Origin: Watersipora subatra
Taxonomy: Eukaryota > Bryozoa > Gymnolaemata > Cheilostomatida > Watersiporidae
Length of the DNA: 64,000 nucleotides
Direction: 5' to 3'
Assembly (NCBI RefSeq): GCF_963576615.1
Contig: NC_088709.1
Location: 76,738,538 to 76,802,537 of the forward strand
The position numbers were made by a program, and so were the translations under genes. Positions 49,801-61,800 of the stretch are shown piece by piece; within the stretch, counting starts at the first letter, position 1; each line of letters opens with the position of its first letter. The notes below the pieces were generated by a model. It saw nothing but the letters and a program-made list of their open reading frames with translations, was not told the DNA's origin and did not search any database.

Positions 49801-52800
49801 TATACCAAAAATGAGCACAACAGTTCTATCTGTAAACTCCTCTATGCTGATTGCAACTATTAGCACATGATCACATTACTTACACACTTGTAATCTTTTT
49901 TCTACATTTTACACACAGAGCATGAACTGTATGTACATAAGACACTCAAACAGCGAGCAACTTTTCTGATAGGTACATTCCGCAGTGAAGCCTGTACAGA
50001 GAGTTAGTCTTACTTGTCCCGCTTTCCTTACAAGTAGGTACTTACTTACCTAGTGGGTACATGCAGAAATAGCGCATTGTTTGTAACACAGTAAGACAAT
50101 CGCCAACTAGCCTGAGAAAATAATATGGAAGGAAGCTTCACTCAAACAATAGTAAATATTCTTATGTACATAGCTCAACTTGGCATAGATTAATCACTTA
50201 AAGCTAGCAGTGAAGTAGTAACTACGTAATTGAACTACGTCTACTAGTCCATAGACATCTACTAGTCCATAGTCATCTACTAGTCCATAGAACTGACCAA
50301 TAAATACTTCTGATAATGTCGCATAGACCACTTTTAAAATACCCTCATCTGCTGTAACCTTTTAATATAACTTTACATGTACACACTTTGTACCAATCTG
50401 GGTGCTCACCATTATATAGGTGCTCTAACAGGCAGTTCTGTAGCTGGCTTTGTAGGGTTTGCCTAAGTTGTTTGTCAAGTTGTGAGAGCCAAGAAGGGCC
50501 ATGGTGGAGAGCTCCTACTCTCTCTAGCAATGGCACACACTCGTCATGCTCTCCGAATATGCAAACTGCCTCTAGTTTGTCTCCTGAAAGTATTATAACA
50601 AGTCGAGTTATTCAGTCGGAAGATGAAAAGAAAGATCTAAGATTTTGTATATACTTACGATTGACTGAAAAATAAAATAGCGGTCGACTTACAATACAAA
50701 AACAGCATTCGACCTAATGTACTAGTTTTGGTATAACTCATAAGACAGAATCAGCTGATACCCTTAAAATTTACCATTAAGTTGGTAGTCTAAGGCTACA
50801 TTAGCTGAGTTCTGGAAGTCATCAGGAAGCTTGAATCGTAGTGAGTCCAGTGCTGGAAAGCATTTCCTGGCAATAGGAATAAACTGCTGTGGAGATCTGA
50901 TTACTGACATCATATGTATGACATCATCGTCTGTGACAAAGTAAAGTCGGGGAAAGGACTGACGCAATTGTTCTATCTGTGAGCTGAAGTCCTTCAAGAT
51001 GGCTTCCTACAAGTGACAGTGTAGAGTTTGTGCAAGTTCTTTATGACGTCAGACAATGTATAACACACTTTACATATATTTATGTATGGACTATTCTTAA
51101 GACAGTATGCATACCTCAGCGATTACCATCTGAGTGAACATTCTACGTAAGTTCTCTCCTTGAATGGTCTTGTATCCTTTCTCTCCTCTAACACGTGAAG
51201 TGATGGACATAACTCCTGTGAAGAGAATATACTATCGCCTTAATTGTGTCACAAAAACAAGCTTTAGTAAGACACTACTTGATACATGACAGTTTGCTAA
51301 ACATCTAGGAGTGATTGCGGGAAGCAATACCTGGATCAGCGAGGATTGACCTCTGAATGTCCTTCATTTGTGAGTGAACCTCTTCAAAAGAGAAAGCTTG
51401 AGTAGACATTCCGGTGTACAACTTGGGGTCTTCAAACAGCTTCATTAGATAGAGCCACTAAAATACAAAAGAAACACATTTACCTGAATTCTGTCAGTAT
51501 AAAAAAAATCAGGTAATCACAATCTGCATAATATCCCCTGTTGTAAGCTTCAGCACTTACCTTGATCTACTAGAAAAAATAAACATTAGAAACCTGCTGT
51601 TTAGCAACTTTAAATGTTATAGTAGCCATTTGATTCTGACAGGAGTAATTATGGATTGCCAGGTTTGTCATTGTATCACCATAGATTGACAGATCTGAAA
51701 TGACTTGTCATACATTGACAGGTCTGACATGACTCACCTTAAACTGGCAAGTCTGACATGACCCACCTTGGACTGGCAGGTCTGACATGACTCACCTTAG
51801 ACTGGCAAGTCTGACATGACCCACCTTGGACTGGCAGGTCTGACATGACTCACCGTAGACTGGCAGGTCTGACATGACTCACTTTAGACTGGCAGGTCTG
51901 ACATGACTCACCTTAGACCGGCAGGTCTGACATGACTCACCTTAGACTGGCAGGTCTGACATGACTCACCTTAGACCGGCGGGTCTGACACGACTCACCT
52001 TAGACCGGCAGGTCTGACATGACTCACCTTAGACCGGCAGGTCTGACATGACTCACCGTAGACTGGCAGGTCTGACATGACTCACCTTAGACCGGCGGGT
52101 CTGACACGACTCACCTTAGACCGGCAGGTCTGACATGACTCACCTTAGACTAGCAGGTCTGACATGACTCACCGTAGACTGGCAGGTCTGACATGACTCA
52201 CCTTAGACTGGCAGTTGAGCCAGAGAAGGAGCAGCTCCTCAATCTCCCTGAGTTTGTAGTGGAGAGACTCAGTACTTGCTCGGAAACCTGCTATATAGGG
52301 AGAGGAAAGCATTTGCCGCAGACTCACTTGGCTATCCTGAAAGAAAAAAGAAACAAGGAATTAGTCTATAGGAATTTATTTTTCAACTTCCTTTTTTATG
52401 AAAAGAGGCTTGCTACCAACCTCTAGCAAATACTGAAGCTCCTCGGTCTCTATGAGTATGTAAAGGTCATCTGTAGTTGTATCGAGTCCCTTGGGGGCAG
52501 GTGCTAGTGGTGTCTGTCTGCTGGATGATCTCTTATCAGCTCCCAGTCTCCTCTGCTCTGTACGAGACTTGTCTGTCAACAGTGAGACTCAACAAGTAGT
52601 TGACTACTAGTTGAGTACTTCATCCAGCGACTAAATCTACTTTCAATTACTTACAATTTTATAACTTATAAATTAGAGTTTTAAAAAACTGATACCATAT
52701 GTTGGATTGATTCACTATGAAAAGTGTTTAAAAATAGACACTATAGTATATTTTTAATTATATATTAATAACTCTACTAAAGTAATAAGAATGTTTGGTA

Positions 52801-55800
52801 AGTTGTTATCAGCAAAACCAGAGAAAAAGTTTTTCAAGAGCGCCAAACAAATCAACAAAGCCTGCTGCAAGGCGAAGCGTATAGAAAGCAAAAATGCATC
52901 ATTTGCTGTTTTTAAACTAATAAATATCTTTCCCATGAAATATAACCAGAGCAATATGAAAGAAAGTAGCAAGCACAGAACTTGAACCTGGAAGATTTTG
53001 TCACAACCCCTATGGGATTGACTAAAGAGAAGTGAGATTTCATAGAGAAGTTACATCAACAGAGCAAAAGCAGCAGCGATTAATGCCCAAAAACATCACA
53101 GGCACGCTAGTTTAATACTTTCAAATAAAGAAAAAGGACAGAAGACATGTTGCCATGAAAGAAAACTCGTGCCTTACCCCAAGATCTCTCCAACCCTCCA
53201 ATAACACCTGATATTATTAAAATAAGTATTAATCCTTGGTGAATTCTGATGCCCAGACTGAAAAAGGCATCTAGGAGCTATCACGAAAGCAATGTGAAAC
53301 AGTTCTTACTAATAGATGTCTTTAATGGACACTTTTATGACAGACAGAAAATGAATTGTAGGTGATTGCAACTCAAATAAGTGAACGGCAACTGAAGAAA
53401 CATATGGTTGAGCCCTTGATTCTTCCATTCACTCGGTCAACAGAAATAAGACAAACATAATGGCCAACAAATAACATCTAACAGATTACAACCATGTGCA
53501 GTAACTAGTAACTAGTGGTGACCATATGTGTGGTCTTTCAATAACGATGTGTGTGGTCTCTAAAATAACTCACCAGCAATAGTGATTACCATCAACTAGC
53601 AGCTAATTATAGCAGGCAGCTTCCAATAATGCCCTACTGGCTCATAATGATTGACCTAAGCTACTGGCTATACACCAATAATTGAACTAACATCAACTAG
53701 CAGTCACCTATCATAGCTACATAGCTAGCGGGTAGCTAGCCCATGTAGAGCAGCACTTACTTGTAGGATTGGCTGAAACAATCAATGCAAATTAATATCA
53801 TGCATTATTCAGAAACTTATTTTTCATTTATATATGTTGCAGATTAAGTATTTCATAAAATAAGGCGTTTCATAGATGCAAACACGTTTAATGCTGGTGA
53901 TAAATATATGAAATGTGTAATTATCTTACAGATGTACAGCTTGATGTACTGCGTTTTAAAGTTCAAGTCAAACAAGCCAAAAGAGAAGTCTTTTCAAGGC
54001 AGTCTCACCGGTGTGTAATCTAAATACGAATATTTCACTCTACTTTAGTACTCTGTAGTCCACTATTATTCACTAGTGTATAATATAAACATGAATATTT
54101 TAATCCACTTTAGTACTCTGTAGTCAACTATTATTCACTAGTGTATAATATAAACATGAATATTTTAATCTACTTTAGTACTCTGTAGTCCACTATTATT
54201 CACTAATGTATAATATAAACATGAATATTTTAATCTACTTTAGTACTCTGTAGTCAACTATTATTCACTAGTGTATAATATAAACATGAATATTTTAATC
54301 TACTCTAGTACTCTGTAGTCAACTATTATTCACTAATGTATGATATAAACATGAATATTTTAATCCACTTTAGTACTCTGTAGTCAACTATTATTTACTA
54401 GTGTACGATATAAACATGAATATTTTAATCTACTTTAGTACTCTGTAGTCAACTATTATTCACTAGTGTATGATATAAACATGAATATTTTAATCCACTT
54501 TAGTACTCTGTAGTCAACTATTATTCACTAGTGTATAATATAAACATGAATATTTTAATCTACTTTAGTACTCTGTAGTCAACTATTATTCACTAGTGTA
54601 TGATATAAACATGAATATTTTAATCTACTTTAGTACTCTGTAGTCAACTATTATTCACTAGTGTATAATATAAACATGAATATTTTAATCTACTTTAGTA
54701 CTCTGTAGTCAACTATTATTCACTAGTGTATAATATAAACATGAATATTTTAATCTACTTTAGTACTCTGTAGTCAACTATTATTCACTAGTGTATAATA
54801 TAAACATGAATATTTTAATCTACTTTAGTACTCAGTAGTCAACTATTATTCACTAGTGTATTATATAAACATGAATATTTTAATCTACTTTAGTACTCTG
54901 TAGTCCACTATTATTCACTAGTGTATAATATAAACATGAATATTTTAATCTACTTTAGTACTCTGTAGTCCACTATTATTCACTAGTGTATAATATAAAC
55001 ATGAATATTTTAATCTACTTTAGTACTCTGTAGTCAACTATTATTCACTAGTGTATGATATAAACATGAATATTTTAATCTACTTTAGTACTCTGTAGTC
55101 CACTATTATTCACTAGTGTATAATATAATCATGAATATTTTAATCCACTTTAGTACTCTGTAGTCCACTATTATTCACTAGTGTATAATATAAACATGAA
55201 TATTTTAATCTACTTTAGTACTCTGTAGTCCACTATTATTCACTAGTGTATAATATAAACATGAATATTTTAATCTACTTTAGTACTCTGTAGTCAACTA
55301 TTATTCACTAGTGTATGATATAAACATGAATATTTTAATCTACTTTAGTACTCTGTAGTCCACTATTATTCACTAGTGTATAATATAATCATGAATATTT
55401 TAATCCACTTTAGTACTCTGTAGTCCACTATTATTCACTAGTGTATGATATAATCATGAATATTTTAATCTACTTTAGTACTCTGTAGTCAACTATTATT
55501 CACTAGTGTATAATATAAACATGAATATTTTAATCTACTTTAGTACTCTGTAGTCAACTATTATTCACTAATGTATGATATAATCATGAATATTTTAATC
55601 TACTTTAGTACTCTGTAGTCAACTATTATTCACTAGTGTATAATATAAACATGAATATTTTAATCTACTCTAGTACTCTGTAATCCACTATTATTCACTA
55701 ATGTATGATATAATCATGAATATTTTAATCTACTCTAGTACTCTGTAGTCCACTATTATTCACCAGTGTATAATATAAACATGAATATTTTAATCTACTT

Positions 55801-58800
55801 TAGTACTCTGTAGTCAACTATTATTCACTAATGTATGATATAATCATGAATATTTTAATCTACTCTAGTACTCTGTAGTCAACTATTATTCACTAGTGTA
55901 TGATATAAACATGAATATTTTAATCCACTTTAGTACTCTGTAGTCAACTATTATTCACTAGTGTATAATATAAACATGAATATTTTAATCTACTTTAGTA
56001 CTCTGTAGTCAACTATTATTCACTAGTGTATAATATAAACATGAATATTTTAATCTACTTTAGTACTCTGTAGTCAACTATTATTCACTAGTGTATGATA
56101 TAAACATGAATATTTTAATCTACTTTAGTACTCAGTAGTCAACTATTATTCACTAGTGTATTATATAAACATGAATATTTTAATCTACTTTAGTACTCTG
56201 TAGTCCACTATTATTCACTAGTGTATAATATAAACATGAATATTTTAATCTACTTTAGTACTCTGTAGTCCACTATTATTCACTAGTGTATAATATAAAC
56301 ATGAATATTTTAATCTACTTTAGTACTCTGTAGTCAACTATTATTCACTAGTGTATGATATAAACATGAATATTTTAATCTACTTTAGTACTCTGTAGTC
56401 CACTATTATTCACTAGTGTATAATATAATCATGAATATTTTAATCCACTTTAGTACTCTGTAGTCCACTATTATTCACTAGTGTATAATATAAACATGAA
56501 TATTTTAATCTACTTTAGTACTCTGTAGTCCACTATTATTCACTAGTGTATAATATAAACATGAATATTTTAATCTACTTTAGTACTCTGTAGTCAACTA
56601 TTATTCACTAGTGTATGATATAAACATGAATATTTTAATCTACTTTAGTACTCTGTAGTCCACTATTATTCACTAGTGTATAATATAATCATGAATATTT
56701 TAATCCACTTTAGTACTCTGTAGTCCACTATTATTCACTAGTGTATGATATAATCATGAATATTTTAATCTACTTTAGTACTCTGTAGTCAACTATTATT
56801 CACTAGTGTATAATATAAACATGAATATTTTAATCTACTTTAGTACTCTGTAGTCAACTATTATTCACTAATGTATGATATAATCATGAATATTTTAATC
56901 TACTTTAGTACTCTGTAGTCAACTATTATTCACTAGTGTATAATATAAACATGAATATTTTAATCTACTCTAGTACTCTGTAATCCACTATTATTCACTA
57001 ATGTATGATATAATCATGAATATTTTAATCTACTCTAGTACTCTGTAGTCCACTATTATTCACCAGTGTATAATATAAACATGAATATTTTAATCTACTT
57101 TAGTACTCTGTAGTCAACTATTATTCACTAATGTATGATATAATCATGAATATTTTAATCTACTCTAGTACTCTGTAGTCAACTATTATTCACTAGTGTA
57201 TGATATAAACATGAATATTTTAATCCACTTTAGTACTCTGTAGTCAACTATTATTCACTAGTGTATAATATAAACATGAATATTTTAATCTACTTTAGTA
57301 CTCTGTAGTCAACTATTATTCACTAGTGTATAATATAAACATGAATATTTTAATCTACTTTAGTACTCTGTAGTCAACTATTATTCACTAGTGTATAATA
57401 TAAACATGAATATTTTAATCTACTTTAGTACTCTGTAGTCAACTATTATTCACTAGTGTATGATATAAACATGAATATTTTAATCTACTTTAGTACTCTG
57501 TAGTCAACTATTATTCACTAGTGTATAATATAAACATGAATATTTTAATCTACTTTAGTACTCTGTAGTCAACTATTATTCACTAGTGTATAATATAAAC
57601 ATGAATATTTTAATCTATTCTAGTACTCTGTAGTCCACTATTATTCACTAGTGTATAATATAAACATGAATATTTTAATCTACTCTAGTACTCTGTAGTC
57701 CACTATTATTCACTAGTGTATAATATAAACATGAATATTTTAATCTACTTTAGTACTCTGTAGTCCACTATTATTCACTAGTGTACGATATAAACATGAA
57801 TATTTTAATCTACTTTAGTACTCTGTAGTCAACTATTATTCACTAGTGTATGATATAAACATGAATATTTTAATCTACTTTAGTACTCTGTAGTTAACTA
57901 TCTCTTACCAGTGTATAATCTAAAGACTAAACTCTGAATAAGACACACATGTGACACATGTACAGTCCCATCAACTTTAATTGGCATGTGGTTACCTGCT
58001 GTATAGATTGTGTCAGGGATATGTTACCTGCTATATAGATTATGTCAGGGATATGCTATCCTGCTGTATAGATTATGTCAGGGATATGTTATCTGCTATA
58101 TAGACTATGTCAGGGATATGTTACCTGCTATATAGACTATGTCAGAAATATGTTACCTGCTATATAGACTATGTCAAAGATATGTTACCTGCTATATAGA
58201 CGCTGTCAGGTATATGTTTGGCCAATTTAAAGTAGATATCATTAGAAGTCCACAACTTTTCTATCTTGTTAAGTTTTTGCTCAAGTCTGTACTCGGCTCT
58301 AGCTCGGGAGAAAATGGCATCTATTAGCCCCTGATGAGAGGCGAGATTGTAGGCGAGCAACTCCTCAACAGTAAACTCCCAGTCATCCTCATATGTCTCA
58401 CCCATTCCAACAAATATGGCATGCCAGTGTGCTGACTACAATAAACAGAGGCTTCCAATGAGCTTTATAAATCTAGTAGAGGCATAAGTAGCCAACATGT
58501 ATGAGAACTTAGAAAAATGACGGCTTGTTCATCATAGAACAGTTGGTAAAAACTTTATATTAGGATTTTGTTTTTAAGATGGCAGATCTACACTCCGGTC
58601 TTGTGTTCTTAAAGAACAGAACTGGCAGAGTACCAGACATTTGCTAACACGCAGGAAAGTCAATTTGGTGCATCTTCATAATACGGACGTAGTATGAGTA
58701 CCTTGAGAGCATCACTAGCCATCCTGTGAAGAAGAGGAAGGTCCTTTTTGAAGTCGTCCAAAGTCTTGAACCAGTGAGCAAGGACACTGTCCCCTGCAGG

Positions 58801-61800
58801 AAGGTAGCTCTGCATTTGTGTTGCTATAGAGAGCCACTCCGTGATCTTATCCAGTGCCTTTTGCGTGCTCATCTGCCCATAGAAAAAGATCTATCACTTG
58901 ACACTCAACTACAGTCAGTAATAGAGTTTAGTAAAGATTGTAAGCCATGGTAACAAGTGGGCGTGTGGAAACCTCTTTTACCAAAGAGATAGAGAGAGAG
59001 TGAGAGAGAGCAACACTTTGCAAATATGTTTATAAATCATCAACTGGAATATGATAAAAAAGGTCTAGAGGCTTAAAAGGAGAACAAGCATTATTAAGCA
59101 TTCTTAGCTTGCTAGCTCCCTTCACTCGCTTTTCAACTGTTCCAATATTTAAAAAAAAATTTCAACTTCCATCTTCAAAAGTCTGGCAGCAATGAAATTA
59201 TGTAAAACTATTTATAGCCAAACCTTCTTGAATAGCTGAGCCTTCCAGTCTTTAATGGCGTGACTAGAGACCTCAACATATTTCCAGAGCTCCTGTCTGA
59301 CTTGCATAGCATCAGCAATCTCCTGCAAAAAGCCAAGCTGATAGCCCTCACCAGCTATGGCCTCCCTCCACTTGGATGCCTGCTCCAACTTCTTTCTCAC
59401 CCTGTAGAACCTGTCCCTCAACTGTAAGAGATCTTGACTGGTTATGCAGGTGTGTGGAACTGTCAAGCAGGCTATTACCAGCTGTTATGGCAAATAATTT
59501 TTTCTAGCTGTTGAAAGGGTGTGACAATTTCAAGTCCTTAATCTGAACACCTTATATTTAGGCTTGAAATAATATCCTCTGCAACAAACTTTATCTGTTC
59601 TCTTCTTCTTTTTTCACAACTCATCACATTATTCTGCTATTCACCTCTCCAATCCTAAGGCTTTTTTTAGATTGTATTTTGTTTAGTTACAGAATATAAG
59701 TCGACTAATCTCGCATAGAAAATCAATTAACCGCATGTCGTAGATATTTAACCAACCAAATGGCATGACTTACATTGTTAACAAATAAAACGACATGTCT
59801 CAGATTGTTAACCAATAAACTCACGTGTCTCATGTCGATTAACATTTTGGTAGGATTCTCATTTGGATTCAGAAATTTTCCAGAAGTTGCGGTTTCTCCA
59901 AGTTTTTCAGCTTCAGCCATGAGAGCCTGCATAAATCCATACAAAACCATTGAGCTGTGATATATTCTCACTAAGTAAAATACAAAACAACTTACCGTTG
60001 TCTGATTGCGGTAAAATACAGTTGAGGTTGAATAGGTTTGATACCTGTGACTGTGGTAAGAAGTTAAGTCAACACTGCAGCACCTTGGCTAATTTAGACA
60101 AGTATAGACCTCATGGTACCAGATTAGACATGTACAGACCTCATGGTATTAGATTAAAAAAGTACAGACCTCATGGTATTAGATTAAAAAAGTACAGACC
60201 TCATGGTATTAGATTAAAAAAAGTACAGACCTCATGGTATCAGATTAAAAAAGTACAGACCTCATGGTCCTCTTCCAAGCTCTTCATAGTGATCGGAGTC
60301 TGCGTATTGATAAACTCAGAAGCATCCTGAATGCGCGTGAGGAACAACTCCCACTGCTGCATCACCTGCCCTTCTAGCCTCTCTTCATCAGCAGTAAGCT
60401 GTCGGTAACTCATTCGCACAACCTCAAACAGCGACTTGATGTACTCGACTTTCTGCTGATAGGCGCCTGTGTCTTTTTTGTACTCATACACTTGCTTTGC
60501 ATAGACAGCGAAGGCTGCTACATCTGTTTCTTTCATCTTCATGTTCTGCGCAAAAATAAAACTTACACACGTTTATGCAAAGTTTGTGGTGAAACCTATA
60601 CTCTTACATATATATCCTCTCAGTAACGTATTGTCATGATATTCTATTGTCAAGTTTTCGATGTTCAAAGTCCTATAACAAAAGACCAAATTTCTTCTCT
60701 CATGTATTGAATCAAACATTATATGAGAATAACGTTCATCCAATTAATTATTATCAGATTGACAAAGATTCAGAAGCATGCAATACCTGGACGATGTTTG
60801 TCATGTCAGCAATGAACTCTCTAGCAAGCTTGAATGACTCATCAGCCACAAACTCAATGATGTCTCGGTAGATATCATTGAGCTTTGGTATAAGAGAGTT
60901 GTGAATGTGAGAACAGTCAATGAGCAGCACCTGCAAAAACAGTAGAATGTCTCAGGCTTCTCACACTAGTAGTTCAGTATGACAGGACACAAGCAGTGAC
61001 CTAGTGGGCTTCTCACACTAGTAGTACAGTGCAACAGGTTAACAGTAAATTGACATGACACAGGCAGTGATATAGGGGGCTTCTCACACTAGTAGTACAG
61101 TACAACAGGTTAACAGTAAATTGACAGGACACAGGCAGTGACCTAGTGGCATACCAATAATAACCTAGACGCATACATTACGTTTTATTAAATATCTCAC
61201 TTGGTTTGTTGAAAGAAACGACTTCTCAAAGTTCTTGATCCTTTCAATCCAAGTTCTGATAACTCCAAGTTGTTGCTAAAACAATTAATGATGAGCATGT
61301 TTGCATGAGGCGTAGTAGAAACTAAGAAAATGGTGATGAAATAATAGCAAATATTTGTATTTTGCAATAGAAAAATATATTTATAAATGCAGGAGTTGAA
61401 CAGTTTATGAAAAGGTCAATGAACAAAAGAGTCTGTGAATACTTAACACTAGATTTCAACAACTAAGCCTGCTATAAGCGATTGGAAAACGTTATACAGC
61501 CAAAGTATAAACTAGGAAAAAGGATAAAGTGCTAGAGCACACAACTCCACACAAGCTAAGTTTCCCGCCTTAAAATCTCCAACAACGGTTCTGGAGCATG
61601 ACAAGCTTGCTAGTCATCATGGTTAGGCAATAACAAGCTGTTAGTCTTCGTCATAGTTGTGGGCAGCTGATAGTTGTGGGCAGCTGATAGTTGTGGGCAG
61701 CTGATAGTTGTGGGCAGCTGATATATGTGATAAGCTGAGAGTTGAATAATACTTAATAACAAGTTACAAGCCCTAGTATGAAAAATTGCTGAATGAGTCA

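Noticed and set aside
50101-50112. Acceptor CTCAG|GCTAG for exon 50050-50106
   Set aside because: It puts a TAG stop in the incoming phase; the next AG (GGCTAG|TTGG) restores the frame.
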